DNA from: Myroides odoratimimus
Lineage (GTDB): Bacteria > Bacteroidota > Bacteroidia > Flavobacteriales > Flavobacteriaceae
Length of the DNA: 44,846 nucleotides
Assembly: GCF_030326305.1 (NCBI RefSeq)
Contig: NZ_JACAKB010000025.1
Coordinates: 1 to 44,846 of the forward strand
Direction: 5' to 3'
Each line of letters opens with the position of its first letter. Position 1 is the stretch's first letter. The notes under the pieces were generated by a model that made no database searches, was not told the DNA's origin, and worked only from the letters and a program-made list of their open reading frames with translations. The translations under genes and the position numbers were made by a program. Shown in pieces: positions 33,161-41,975 of the stretch.

Positions 33161-34828
33161 TTAGCTCAATCCTTCTATTAATCCATCTACTAAGTCAATT
33201 CTTAGTGCTTGAGGTGATTTAGGCAGTCCAGGCATACGCATAATATCTCCTGCTATAGCCACGATGAACTCAGAACCTCTATTGATCACTAAGTCATTGA
33301 TTACAATGTCAAAATCTTTAGCTACACCGTATGCTGTTGCATCTGCAGAGAATGAATATTGTGTTTTGGCAATACATACAGGGTATTGGTCCATATCTGT
33401 GTTTTTTAGTTGGGCTAACTTCTTTTTAGCAGCAGAGGAGAACTCTACTTTATTAGCTCCATATATCTTTTTAGCGATATTCTCTATTTTTACAGCTATT
33501 GTTTCACTGTCTTGATAAGGGAATTGAAGAGGTTTACTAGGATTGTGTGCTATTGTGTTTACAACTACTTCAGCAAGGGCTTTAGCGCCTTCACCACCTT
33601 CTACGAATGCATTGTTAATCGCAAATCCAATGTGGTTATCCTTACAGTATTGCTCTACGATTTGTAATTCCTCTGCATCATCAGTTGCATACTTATTGAA
33701 AGCTACTACAATGCTTTGTCCGTAAGATTTAATATTCTCTACATGCTTAGCTAAGTTCTCTAACCCCTTGCGGATACCATCTGTATTTTTAGCTTTAATA
33801 TCTTCGATAGCTACACCACCGTGCATCTTTAATCCTTGTGCAGTAGCGACTACCACTGTCAGTTTGGGTTGTAAACCAGATTTGCGACACTTGATATCAA
33901 AGAATTTTTCGGCACCTAAGTCTGCACCAAACCCTGCTTCAGTGATGACATAGTCTCCATAGCTCATAGCCATTTTAGTAGCGATAACAGAGTTACAACC
34001 ATGTGCAATATTAGCGAATGGCCCACCGTGAATAAAGGCCGCAGTGTTTTCGGTAGTTTGTACTAAGTTAGGATTAAGTGCATCTTTTAATAATACCGTA
34101 ATAGCTCCAGCTACACCTAGATCTTTTACGGTAAACATACTTCCGTCATATCGATATCCTAATAAGATATTTTCTATTCTGCGTCTAAGGTCTTCTATAT
34201 CTGTCGCCAGACACATAATAGCCATAATCTCAGAGGCAGGAGTAATGTCAAATCCTGATTCTTGTGGCACTCCATTAGCGCTACCTCTTAGCCCAGTGTT
34301 GATATAGCGCAAGCTACGGTCATTCACATCTAATACTCTTTTCCACAATATTTCTTTAATTCCGTTTTCGTTAGCTCTATTCTGATAAATATAATTATCA
34401 AATAAAGCACTTATCGTATTATGAGCTGATGTGATAGCGTGAAAATCTCCTGTGAAATGTAGGTTGATATTCTCCATAGGCAATACCTGAGCATATCCAC
34501 CTCCTGCAGCTCCACCTTTCATCCCAAAACATGGACCTAATGAAGGCTCGCGTAGGGCTACTACAGCTTTCTTACCTATTTTATTTAACCCCAATGCTAG
34601 GCCTATAGATACAGTCGTTTTACCGATACCTGCTTTAGTAGGAGTGATTGAAGTAACTAATATTAAATTTGATTTGTTGATGTTCTCTGTATTCATAGCG
34701 TCTAAAGGAACCTTAGCCATATACTTTCCATAAGGGATAAGCTCTTCTTCATTTACACCGATAGCGTGCGCTACATCTTGTATTCTCTTTAATTCGCATT
34801 CGCGAGCAATTTCGATATCTGTTTTCAT
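33161..34828 (-). CDS. fhs: Formate--tetrahydrofolate ligase
   Basis: Makes 10-formyl-tetrahydrofolate from formate, ATP and THF, feeding one-carbon units into purine and other syntheses. At 555 aa it has the normal length. The nucleotide-binding motif is [11 protein letters not shown] with K70, followed by the highly conserved [23 protein letters not shown] block and [11 protein letters not shown]. It is cytoplasmic. It is a single-gene unit with its own terminator. A near-consensus promoter on the minus strand (TTG, 16 bases, TATCTTTA at 34858-34865) lies upstream, and a TTTAGAA-N3-TTCTAAA palindrome is 159 bases upstream in the gap shared with the PhnA gene. Confidence 0.97.
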   Translation of the reverse strand: MKTDIEIARECELKRIQDVAHAIGVNEEELIPYGKYMAKVPLDAMNTENINKSNLILVTSITPTKAGIGKTTVSIGLALGLNKIGKKAVVALREPSLGPCFGMKGGAAGGGYAQVLPMENINLHFTGDFHAITSAHNTISALFDNYIYQNRANENGIKEILWKRVLDVNDRSLRYINTGLRGSANGVPQESGFDITPASEIMAIMCLATDIEDLRRRIENILLGYRYDGSMFTVKDLGVAGAITVLLKDALNPNLVQTTENTAAFIHGGPFANIAHGCNSVIATKMAMSYGDYVITEAGFGADLGAEKFFDIKCRKSGLQPKLTVVVATAQGLKMHGGVAIEDIKAKNTDGIRKGLENLAKHVENIKSYGQSIVVAFNKYATDDAEELQIVEQYCKDNHIGFAINNAFVEGGEGAKALAEVVVNTIAHNPSKPLQFPYQDSETIAVKIENIAKKIYGANKVEFSSAAKKKLAQLKNTDMDQYPVCIAKTQYSFSADATAYGVAKDFDIVINDLVINRGSEFIVAIAGDIMRMPGLPKSPQALRIDLVDGLIEGLS

Positions 34829-34984
34829 TTATAATGATAGTTTGTGTTATTGAAGAGTAAAGATAAGGTTTTTTGTAAGGGCAATTATCGCTATTGTGCT
34901 TAATTAAATAAGGGATAGATATTATGGCGAATTGTGTAATGAAAACCATGACATATAAGTCGAAACCATAATTCTAGGAATCAA

Positions 34985-35005
34985 TTTTTAGAATGCTTCT
35001 AAAAA
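34985..35005. promoter_or_regulatory. Second TTTAGAA-N3-TTCTAAA operator
   Basis: The inverted repeat TTTTTAGAA-TGC-TTCTAAAAA has the same 7-base half-sites and 3-base spacer as the site at 32969-32985. It sits midway in the 303-base gap between divergent fhs and the PhnA gene, about 130-160 bases from each start. The rest of the gap is AT-rich, with no gene that I can support. Confidence 0.5.
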
Positions 35006-35131
35006 ATTAAGTATTTTGTTAAATTCATATCTGTGTAGTGTAAATGGTTTAATTACTGAAGTGTTTTATTATTTTTTATATCTAAATAATAACATATATC
35101 TTTACAACTTTAATAATATATTGTTTTATAA

Positions 35132-35713
35132 ATGAAGACTGAAGCACAATTAATAGAAAGAAGTGGTAATAAATGCGAACTATGTGAGGCAACTGGACAT
35201 TTAAATGTATATGAAGTACCACCTGCAGCAGCAAATGAAGCAGATAGAGAAATCTATATTTGTGATACTTGTTTAGAGCAAGTAGAGAAGAAAGCTGAGT
35301 TAGATGCTAATCACTGGCAATGTCTGACTACGTCGATGTGGAGTGAATTTCCAGCTGTACAAGTAGTAGCTTGGCGTATGCTGAACCGTTTCCGTAACGA
35401 AAGTTGGGCAGCAGATAGTTTAGAGATGATGTATTTAGATGATGAACTTTTAGAGTTTGCTAAACTTACTGGAGATCATACAGGAGATGGTAGTGTAGAC
35501 CTGCATAAAGACTGTAATGGTAATGTCTTGGTAGGTGGAGATACTGTGACATTAATTAAAGACCTTGATGTAAAAGGATCTACGATTAATGCTAAGATCG
35601 GTACTGCTGTTCGAAATATCCGTTTAGTACACGATAATACAGAGCAAATCGAAGGAAAGATAGACGGTCAACAAATCGTTATCTTAACCAAATTCGTAAA
35701 GAAACAAGCATAA
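35132..35713 (+). CDS. PhnA-domain protein with zinc ribbon
   Basis: A 193-aa cytoplasmic protein. Two CxxC pairs, C15/C18 and C44/C47, form the N-terminal PhnA zinc ribbon (NKCELCEATGHL, YICDTC). The C-terminal PhnA domain spans about 125-193 (DCNGNVLVGGDTVTLIKDLDVKGSTINAKIGT), a small SH3-like barrel. Despite the old name 'alkylphosphonate utilisation', the family is not part of the phosphonate lyase and its role is unsettled. The middle segment (about 55-110) carries a Trp-rich region (NHWQCLTTSMWSEF, VVAWRMLNRF) usual in the longer Bacteroidetes form. It is monocistronic, ending in a terminator. Confidence 0.9.
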   Translation: MKTEAQLIERSGNKCELCEATGHLNVYEVPPAAANEADREIYICDTCLEQVEKKAELDANHWQCLTTSMWSEFPAVQVVAWRMLNRFRNESWAADSLEMMYLDDELLEFAKLTGDHTGDGSVDLHKDCNGNVLVGGDTVTLIKDLDVKGSTINAKIGTAVRNIRLVHDNTEQIEGKIDGQQIVILTKFVKKQA

Positions 35714-35733
35714 TTAGCTTATACAGATATAAC

Positions 35734-35765
35734 AGCCTCTTTGTTCTAGACTTAGAGGCTTTTTT
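35734..35765 (+). terminator. Terminator of the PhnA gene
   Basis: The stem AGCCTCT / AGAGGCT encloses a 13-base loop and is followed by TTTTT, 20 bases past the stop codon. Confidence 0.87.
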
Positions 35766-35782
35766 ATTGACTTTTGGTAGCG

Positions 35783-35826
35783 TTGAGTCCGTATTGTGTC
35801 CGTTATGAGTCTGTAATGACTCCGAT
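35783..35826. repeat. Array of four 11-bp units
   Basis: Four head-to-tail 11-mers: TTGAGTCCGTA, TTGTGTCCGTT, ATGAGTCTGTA, ATGACTCCGAT. They share the frame (A/T)TGnnTCCGTA. The sequence differs from the array before sbcD but has the same unit length, similar GTC core and the same kind of intergenic site, here just behind a terminator. Beyond the array, the stretch to the Nudix gene (35827-35977) shows nothing I can name. Confidence 0.7.
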
Positions 35827-35977
35827 AATCCTTGATAAATAACGGAATCACTACTTAGGTGTTATATTAAGATAATGTTGATATTACAAACAAAATAGGT
35901 ACAGTACTGGATGAAGCTAGAAGCCTGAGGAGGTCTTTGTAATTATGCTGTGAGTGTGTTTTAGTAGTATCAGAGAG

Positions 35978-36397
35978 CTAGAATAAACTTAACCAAATAG
36001 GAATACTAAATTCTTCTAATAGATGTGCAAGTTTAGTTTCTTTATAAGTTTCTCTTGTGAGCCACTTTGCTTCCGCTATTTCTGAAGCTACTTCTAGCGT
36101 TTGATGATTGATTGTAATATGATAGATATGAGCTTTGACTATAGTGTTTTTTTCATTCACAGCTTCTGTACTATGTGTACCTAACAGAGTTAGTTCATTT
36201 GTGTTTATTGTTAAGTGTAGCTCTTCTTTTAACTCTCTTACTAATGCCTGTTCAGGAGTTTCTCCTTTTTCGATTTTACCACCTGCCATCATATAATAGG
36301 TAGACGTTTTTTTGCGAACTGTCAGTAATCGGTTATCTTGATCTGTTATTAATGCTGATGCTAAGTATAGAATATTAGGAGTTGTCATATTGGACAA
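35978..36397 (-). CDS. Nudix hydrolase
   Basis: A 139-aa MutT-like enzyme that cleaves a nucleoside diphosphate linked to another group. The Nudix box spans residues 40-62: G40, E46, R54-E55, E58-E59, which provide the metal and catalytic glutamates. The usual glycine near the end of the box is H61 here, a tolerated change. The substrate is unknown; the small size and N-terminal strands fit house-cleaning enzymes such as 8-oxo-dGTP or CDP-type hydrolases. Met4 is an alternative start. It is transcribed alone on the minus strand. Confidence 0.9.
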   Translation of the reverse strand: MSNMTTPNILYLASALITDQDNRLLTVRKKTSTYYMMAGGKIEKGETPEQALVRELKEELHLTINTNELTLLGTHSTEAVNEKNTIVKAHIYHITINHQTLEVASEIAEAKWLTRETYKETKLAHLLEEFSIPIWLSLF

Positions 36398-36764
36398 TTT
36401 TAAGTGACAAAGATAGCATTATTAAAAATAACTGTTTAGCCAATAGGTGTTTTTGAGTTTTTTAGAACAAGGAATGTTTTTATAAATCAGTTTAAATAGG
36501 TGGGTGCAAAAATTAGTTGGTTAATATTTAAATAATTAGCGTTGTATTTAGTAAAGTTTAGTATTTTTACCACCCAAATAAAAGAATTACATACATCAAT
36601 TGACTTGAATGATAAAAAAAATATAAGTTTATTGTGAAAATATGTTTTTCAATTAAAAAATATTTTATCTTTATTCTATTAAAGTGATACCTTGTATAGA
36701 GTAAGATTTAGTGTATTACATTAGTTTTAATTTTTAAAATCCGTAAGCCTGATAAGAGGCGAAA
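36398..36764. other. Intergenic region, 367 bases
   Basis: Very AT-rich DNA between the divergent Nudix and SUKH-like genes. I see no reading frame worth calling and no perfect promoter; TATCTTTA at 36666-36673 is a near -7 box for the plus strand. A short AAGCCT...AGAGGC arm pair lies just before the SUKH-like ATG. Confidence 0.5.
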
Positions 36765-37358
36765 ATGAACATCACAATGGTAAAAGAAGAATTTACTGCA
36801 TTATTTAAAGGGTATAAAGTACCTAATGAAATTAAAAGTTTATTGGAATTTCAGACCTCTGAGAATATTCCATCTTATTATTCTAACGCTATCTATTTAA
36901 TAGACGAAGATCCAGGAATCATAGAGTCTATTTCAGAAGAAGAAGAATTTGTAAATTCGTTTGTTCCTTTTGCAGAAGCTAATAGTACTGGTAGTATTTA
37001 TGCTTTTTGGGTACAGGATAAAGCGGTAAAAAGTTTGGATAACTGTCCTATCGTTGTTTTTGGTGATGAAGGAGGAGTGTTTATCGTTGCTAAAAATATC
37101 AAAGAGCTGCTACAGATATCAGCTTATGATGTGGAGGCAGTTGTGTTTATGGAAGAATTCTATTTCCCTGATAAAGAGGAGTTGATAGAAGAGGGAGAAT
37201 TCGATGCTACAGAGTTCAATAAAGAATTCTTGGATTGGGTTCGTACTGATGCGAAATTAAAACCAATACTTACAATAGAAGCTATTGATGAAGTTATTGC
37301 TAATGCGCAAGATCAATTTGCTGATGACTTAGAGCAGTTTATAGCTAAGTTTGCATAA
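36765..37358 (+). CDS. SMI1/KNR4 (SUKH)-like protein
   Basis: A 197-aa acidic cytoplasmic protein. The pattern at residues about 65-125 (EANSTGSIYAFWVQDK, NCPIVVFGDEGGVFIVAKNIKELLQI) is that of the SUKH superfamily: a Gly-rich strand with an aromatic residue, a P-V-V strand, an acidic turn, then VA(K/N)ni.eFL. SUKH proteins often serve as immunity proteins to secreted nuclease toxins, but many are lone housekeeping-like copies. No toxin or Rhs gene is next to it, so immunity is only a possibility. The start is supported by AAGAGG eight bases upstream. A terminator follows. Confidence 0.65.
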   Translation: MNITMVKEEFTALFKGYKVPNEIKSLLEFQTSENIPSYYSNAIYLIDEDPGIIESISEEEEFVNSFVPFAEANSTGSIYAFWVQDKAVKSLDNCPIVVFGDEGGVFIVAKNIKELLQISAYDVEAVVFMEEFYFPDKEELIEEGEFDATEFNKEFLDWVRTDAKLKPILTIEAIDEVIANAQDQFADDLEQFIAKFA

Positions 37359-37387
37359 ATATTGTGGCAATCAAATAAGATATAATG

Positions 37388-37412
37388 AAGAGAGGAAATT
37401 CCTCTCTTTTTT
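37388..37412 (+). terminator. Terminator of the SUKH-like gene
   Basis: The stem AAGAGAGG / CCTCTCTT has the loop AAATT and is followed by TTTT. An in-frame ATG at 37385 of the next gene lies just before this hairpin, so that gene must start later. Confidence 0.9.
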
Positions 37413-37465
37413 GTTATATATATGTTAATAAAAATAACTATCTTGCTCAACAAAATAAAAAAAAT

Positions 37466-37819
37466 ATGGAATTTAATCAGTTTGAAAATCAAGTTACGGA
37501 ACAACGTGAGAAGCCTAATAACTATATGGGGCTGTCTATTACTTCTACAGTATTAGGGATGTGTTCTTTCTGGTGTATTGGGTTAATATTAGGTATTATT
37601 GCTATCGTAATGTCTAGTCAGTCTACTAGTAAGTATAAAAACGGTGAGTATGAGGCTTCTGTTAAAGCAGCTAGTACAGCGAAGAAATTAGCTTTAGTAG
37701 CTATTTTATTATTTGTAATCGCTATTGGTAAAGCTGTTTTTGATATTGTGAGTGCAGGAGGTATAAATGCATACTTCGAAACAATTATGGAGCAAGTGAG
37801 AGCAGCTCAAAATATGTAA
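37466..37819 (+). CDS. CD225/dispanin-family membrane protein
   Basis: A 117-aa protein from ATG 37466. Two hydrophobic segments at about residues 20-48 (NYMGLSITSTVLGMCSFWCIGLILGIIAIV) and 72-92 flank a loop with the family pattern SSQSTSKYKNGEYEASVKAASTAKKLAL. This is the CD225/dispanin domain of bacterial homologues of interferon-induced transmembrane proteins; their job in bacteria is unknown. The frame is open back to 37385, but that start would put the terminator of the previous gene inside the coding region. It lies nine bases before the DUF2752 gene and the two form a recurrent pair in Bacteroidetes. Confidence 0.85.
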   Translation: MEFNQFENQVTEQREKPNNYMGLSITSTVLGMCSFWCIGLILGIIAIVMSSQSTSKYKNGEYEASVKAASTAKKLALVAILLFVIAIGKAVFDIVSAGGINAYFETIMEQVRAAQNM

Positions 37820-37828
37820 TAGGTTATA

Positions 37829-38206
37829 ATGAAGAATTGGATACTTAGAATCATATTTCTAATAATTCCTCTTTTTGGATTATATTATTACTATCAGTTT
37901 TTTGGGAGTGATGATAATGGTGGTCTATCGTGTATGTTCTATCGTGAGACAGGGTGGCTATGCCCTGGATGTGGAGGACAGCGTGCCTTGCATGCATTAC
38001 TACATGGACATTTTAGAGAGGCTCTAGAGTATAATATAATGATATTAGTATACTTTCCTTTACTTGCTTTTTTATATATAGCATTAGTGGAAGTGTATAT
38101 TGTAAAGAATGATAAGTTTTTGCAGAAATATGCTATTCCGAATTGGTTTGCCTATTTTTTTCTAGCGCTTATTATTGTATTCTTTATAGTCAGAAATATA
38201 TGGTAA
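37829..38206 (+). CDS. DUF2752 membrane protein
   Basis: A 125-aa protein with hydrophobic helices at about residues 5-22, 67-90 and 104-123. The DUF2752 signature is complete: C45-P-G-C48-G-G-Q-R-A-L followed by LLHGHFREALEYN. The Cys pair may bind metal or a haem-like group, but the function is unknown. It follows the CD225 gene by nine bases, so the two are one transcript, ended by a strong hairpin. Confidence 0.88.
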   Translation: MKNWILRIIFLIIPLFGLYYYYQFFGSDDNGGLSCMFYRETGWLCPGCGGQRALHALLHGHFREALEYNIMILVYFPLLAFLYIALVEVYIVKNDKFLQKYAIPNWFAYFFLALIIVFFIVRNIW

Positions 38207-38211
38207 AATAG

Positions 38212-38240
38212 AAAGCCCCTTAGTTAACTAAGGGGCTTTT
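38212..38240. terminator. Bidirectional terminator
   Basis: The 12-bp stem AAAGCCCCTTAG / CTAAGGGGCTTT has a TTAA loop and A/T tracts on both sides. It serves the DUF2752 gene and the convergent propeller gene. Confidence 0.94.
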
Positions 38241-38263
38241 ATATTTATAAGAAGATTAGATTC

Positions 38264-40213
38264 TTATTTTTCTTTAAAAGTGCGTAGTTCATTTTTATAG
38301 ACATAATATATACTATTAGTGATAGGGTCTATCTCGTATAGAGGTCTATTGTTGTCGATAGCTATTTTATCTACTTCTTTACCATCTTTCTTTCTCACTT
38401 TCACTAGTTGTGTAGTTTCTCCTTCAGTACCTTTAGCGAATACATAAGCGTATTCAGCAGTTTGTTTAAGCGCATTAAATCTGTTTTGTACCAATGGGGT
38501 GATAGTACTATTCAGGTCATTCATAAGGGACTGTTGAGTATTTAGTGTTTTTTGTGCTTTAGCACGATCTTTCTCACTGAATACATAGTCTTTGCTTTCT
38601 ACTACTTGACCATTAGCATTGCGATAAGATACAGAATAGGTTGCACTTGTTATGGCTTGGTTTTTAGCATTCATAGCCCCCATATAAGCATTACCAGCTA
38701 TTGATGCTGATTTTAGTAAGCGTCTTCCTACTTCTCCTGGTTCTTTATACGTGTTGTGGTATATAACATTTCCATCTTGACCAACACCGATAACATCGTT
38801 TTGTCCAATGATACAGATTACACCATCGATTACCTCTAAGCTAGTAATTAGCTTGTCATTTTGTACATCTATTTTGTCTCCGATAGGCTCTGGTGCATCT
38901 GCAGAGTTAGGGTCAAACTTGTATATTTTCTTATTGTTATAAGCTAAGAATGCTTTTGTGTTCTCGTCTTGTCCTACAGCTAATGGTCTGTTTTTATTAA
39001 ATTTTACATTTCGTTTCCAGATTTTTTTACCACTAGTATAGTCTACCATATTACCATAAGTATCTGTAAGGTATAGTACTCTGTTGTTGTCTACTTTATC
39101 TAAGAAGTAGATTTCATCATCTGATTTATCAGCTATTTCAATAAATTTCTTCCATTTTGGTTGTCCTTCTTGGTTGATTAAATTCATTTCTGTATCTGCT
39201 ATATACAGGTAGTTATTTTCAATAGGGATCACTCGTTTAATAGATTTACCTTTGGCATCTTTTTTCCATATCTTTTTTCCATCGCTATAAGAGTAGAAGT
39301 TAAATCCAGTATTGTGTGCAATTAATATTCTGTCATTCCAATCTTCTATATAAGATAAAAACTTAGTAGTAATATCATTCTTCCATAGCTTATTTCCTGT
39401 ATTAGCATTTAAGATATTTAGATAACTTTTTGTACTTAATAAAGATTTTTCACTATTGATAATGATGATGTTTTCTAAGTTTTGAGATAAATAAAAGTCA
39501 TTGATTTGATAATCTGTTTTCCATTTAATTTCTCCAGAGTTCAAGTCTAGATTAAATAGAAAGCCTTTGACTGTGATATAGAGTTTGTTATCTACTTTTA
39601 GAATAATATCTTCAGCTTGTTTGAGTTTAGAAAGTTGTTCTTTAACGTTTAAAGAAGAAGTGATTGTTTTAAAAACAGACATTTTCTCTTGAGTACCTAC
39701 TTGAGTACTCCATAATGTTTTTTTGTCTGTTGGCGATAGGTACTCAAAGTTGAATGCACTTTCGTTAGCTGTTAATAATAGAATAGCATTATCTTCTATT
39801 ATATAGTTAGTTTTGATTATTCTTGATTTACTTTCTTTTGTGTTGAATATAACATCTCCATTGAAGATATTAATTATCAAATCATTGTCATCTAGTTTGA
39901 TTTTTGCATAAGGAGATTTTGGAAGTACTTCTATTTCTGTAGCTACTTCTTCGAAGTACATCAAGACACTTCCTAAAGCAGTAGATTTAAAATCACTTTG
40001 ATAATCTTTTTTTACAATCTTCCAAGTAGTTTGATTAGTAGTAGGATTATAACTAGAGATAATATCTTTATCCTTAACAATTATATCTCCCGTAGCAGGA
40101 ACTAAACTAATAGATTCGATATTGTTGTCAAATTTAGTAACAACATCAGCTTGTCGTTGTGCGTAATTAATAGATGTGGCTATTAAAAGTACACTGATTA
40201 AAAACTTTTTCAT
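38264..40213 (-). CDS. Exported PQQ-like beta-propeller protein
   Basis: A 649-aa protein with a signal peptide (residues 1-18, ending in YAQ). The mature region to about residue 480 is built of repeats with the PQQ-type pattern, strands ending in G.xxWk (NLDLNSGEIKWKTDY, ILNANTGNKLWKND, YSYSDGKKIWKKD, VDYTSGKKIWKRN), spaced about 40-70 residues, which fold into an eight-bladed-like propeller as in BamB. A following region at about 500-600 is helical and polar, and the last strands return (VRKKDGKEVDKIA). No catalytic PQQ-dehydrogenase residues are seen, so it is probably a periplasmic binding or scaffold protein. It is longer than BamB, and no Bam gene is nearby. Confidence 0.83.
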   Translation of the reverse strand: MKKFLISVLLIATSINYAQRQADVVTKFDNNIESISLVPATGDIIVKDKDIISSYNPTTNQTTWKIVKKDYQSDFKSTALGSVLMYFEEVATEIEVLPKSPYAKIKLDDNDLIINIFNGDVIFNTKESKSRIIKTNYIIEDNAILLLTANESAFNFEYLSPTDKKTLWSTQVGTQEKMSVFKTITSSLNVKEQLSKLKQAEDIILKVDNKLYITVKGFLFNLDLNSGEIKWKTDYQINDFYLSQNLENIIIINSEKSLLSTKSYLNILNANTGNKLWKNDITTKFLSYIEDWNDRILIAHNTGFNFYSYSDGKKIWKKDAKGKSIKRVIPIENNYLYIADTEMNLINQEGQPKWKKFIEIADKSDDEIYFLDKVDNNRVLYLTDTYGNMVDYTSGKKIWKRNVKFNKNRPLAVGQDENTKAFLAYNNKKIYKFDPNSADAPEPIGDKIDVQNDKLITSLEVIDGVICIIGQNDVIGVGQDGNVIYHNTYKEPGEVGRRLLKSASIAGNAYMGAMNAKNQAITSATYSVSYRNANGQVVESKDYVFSEKDRAKAQKTLNTQQSLMNDLNSTITPLVQNRFNALKQTAEYAYVFAKGTEGETTQLVKVRKKDGKEVDKIAIDNNRPLYEIDPITNSIYYVYKNELRTFKEK

Positions 40214-40791
40214 TATATTTTTTTTAACAAAAATAAGCTAAAAAAATGATTGTAATATTTTTTGTTTAATTTTTTAATATTTATCAAATAAATGCAACAA
40301 AAAATAAAGATGTTAAGATGACTTTATTTTTGCTTATATTGAGATATTTCTAAAAATAAAGAGTATTTTGAGATATTATTGCTGAATATTTATTTATTCT
40401 TTTTTACTTTTACTTATTTGATATTGTTAATTATTGTTGTAGTTTTATATATTATTTAGATGTGTATTGTGTTAAAGTGACTTTATTTGTCATTTTTTTG
40501 ATTATATTTTTTTGTTTTAAAATAGTTGGAAATTAAAGGATAAGGAAGGTTTGTGCTTCTAGTTACAAGCTTGAAAAATAAAATGATACAGTACATTTAT
40601 AATTTTTTAAGAGAAAGTATTCGTAGAAGTTCTAAGATTTAAGTATTTAGTTTTTTTATTCTTTTTTTAAGAAAATTAAAAAAGGGAATGAAAGTTGTAG
40701 TGTGTAGTATAGAATGATATGAATAACCTATCTCTGATATAAAAGATTGGTTTAAAAAAGTAGAAGTTGATTAATTATAATTATAGTAACC
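40214..40791. other. AT-rich intergenic region, 578 bases
   Basis: The longest gene-free stretch of the window, between divergent genes. It contains a perfect -7 box TATTTTTG at 40325-40332 and, 140 bases later, a hairpin AAAGTGAC / GTCATTTT with a T-run ending near 40499, which could mark a small transcript. GAGATATT is repeated at about 40341 and 40370. Such matches are common by chance in DNA this AT-rich. The region presumably also holds the asparaginase promoter, which I cannot place. Confidence 0.4.
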
Positions 40792-41862
40792 ATGAAAAAG
40801 GTATTTAGTTTAATGTTCGGTGTATTATTAGCATTTCAGATGCAAGCTCAAACTAAAGGAGCTACAAATACATCTAAGGATGAGCCAAGAGTAATCATTC
40901 TTGCAACAGGAGGAACAATTGCAGGATCTGGAGAATCAGCAACCAAAGCAGCTTATACTGCTGGTAAAATTCCGATTGAGAATCTTCTGAATGCTGTACC
41001 AGAGATGCATAAGTTTGGAAAGATCAAGGGTGAGCAAATCGCTCAGATTGGTAGTCAAGATATGAATATCGAAACATGGTTAAAATTAAGTAATCGTATT
41101 AATGAGATATTCGAAAAAGATGAGGCTGATGGGGTAGTGATTACGCATGGAACGGATACACAAGAAGAAACGGCTTATTTCTTAGAATTGACTATAAATT
41201 CTAATAAACCTGTGGTATTAGTAGGAGCTATGAGACCTGCAACTGCGATGAGCCAAGATGGTAATAGAAACTTGCTAGATGCTGTGATGGTAGCTGCATC
41301 TCCAGAAAGCAAAGAAGCTGGAGTGGTAATCGCTATGAATGAAGCAGTATTTGCAGCTAGAGATGTTACGAAAACAGTGACAACTAACATGGCTACTTTT
41401 CAGTCTAGAAATTTCGGACCAATAGGATTAATCTTTGATGGAAAAGTGAGTTACTATTATAAAACATTAAGATCTCCAGAAAAGAAATTTAATGTAAAAG
41501 GATTAACTAAACTTCCTCAAGTAGAAATCGTGTACGGTTATGCTGATGCTAGCCCTAGAGCTGTAACTGCTGCAAAAGAAGAAGGTGTAGCAGGTATAGT
41601 ATACGCTGGTATGGGGAATGGTAACTTTAATGCTCCTGTAGGAGAAGCTTTAATATCAGCTGCAAAATCAGGTATTATAGTTTGTCGTTCGGCAAGAGCG
41701 GGTGCAGGTAGAGTGACTTTATTCAATGAGGTGGATGATAATGCACTTGGTTTTGTTGTAGCAGATGATTTAAGTCCTCAGAAAGCTAGAATCTTATTGA
41801 TGTTAGCACTTACTGAGACTAAGGATAGAGCTGCGATTCAAGATATGTTCTTCAAATATTAA
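40792..41862 (+). CDS. ansB: Type II (periplasmic) L-asparaginase
   Basis: Hydrolyses asparagine to aspartate and ammonia. A signal peptide (residues 1-20, ending in MQAQ) exports it to the periplasm. Catalytic motifs: ATGGTIAGSG with the nucleophile T42, and HGTDTQEETAYFLE with T121 and D122; the substrate loop AAYTAGKIPIENLLNAVP is also that of type II enzymes. At 356 aa it is normal. It heads a three-gene operon with a Dcu-type C4-dicarboxylate transporter and a porin: asparagine enters through the porin, aspartate made in the periplasm is then taken up. A stable hairpin lies in the 113-base gap to the transporter. Confidence 0.95.
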   Translation: MKKVFSLMFGVLLAFQMQAQTKGATNTSKDEPRVIILATGGTIAGSGESATKAAYTAGKIPIENLLNAVPEMHKFGKIKGEQIAQIGSQDMNIETWLKLSNRINEIFEKDEADGVVITHGTDTQEETAYFLELTINSNKPVVLVGAMRPATAMSQDGNRNLLDAVMVAASPESKEAGVVIAMNEAVFAARDVTKTVTTNMATFQSRNFGPIGLIFDGKVSYYYKTLRSPEKKFNVKGLTKLPQVEIVYGYADASPRAVTAAKEEGVAGIVYAGMGNGNFNAPVGEALISAAKSGIIVCRSARAGAGRVTLFNEVDDNALGFVVADDLSPQKARILLMLALTETKDRAAIQDMFFKY

Positions 41863-41890
41863 GAGAAGTAAATTATAACCATTAATATAG

Positions 41891-41931
41891 GAGGAGCGCT
41901 TACTGAATCTATATACAGTGTTGCGCTCCTC
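41891..41931 (+). promoter_or_regulatory. Stable hairpin between asparaginase and transporter genes
   Basis: The outer stem GAGGAGCGC / GCGCTCCTC extends by a few pairs and an inner stem ACTG / CAGT. No T-tract follows, so it is not a normal terminator. It may protect the upstream message or tune downstream expression. Confidence 0.75.
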
Positions 41932-41975
41932 TTATATAGAATGTAGACTAAAGGTATAATTAAAAATTTGTGGCG

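Noticed and set aside
34749-34949. 66-aa minus-strand frame overlapping the start of fhs
   Set aside because: It overlaps the conserved N-terminus of formate-THF ligase in another frame and has no domain or promoter of its own.
37385-37465. N-terminal extension of the CD225 gene
   Set aside because: The extra codons include the terminator hairpin of the previous gene and would add a non-conserved segment.
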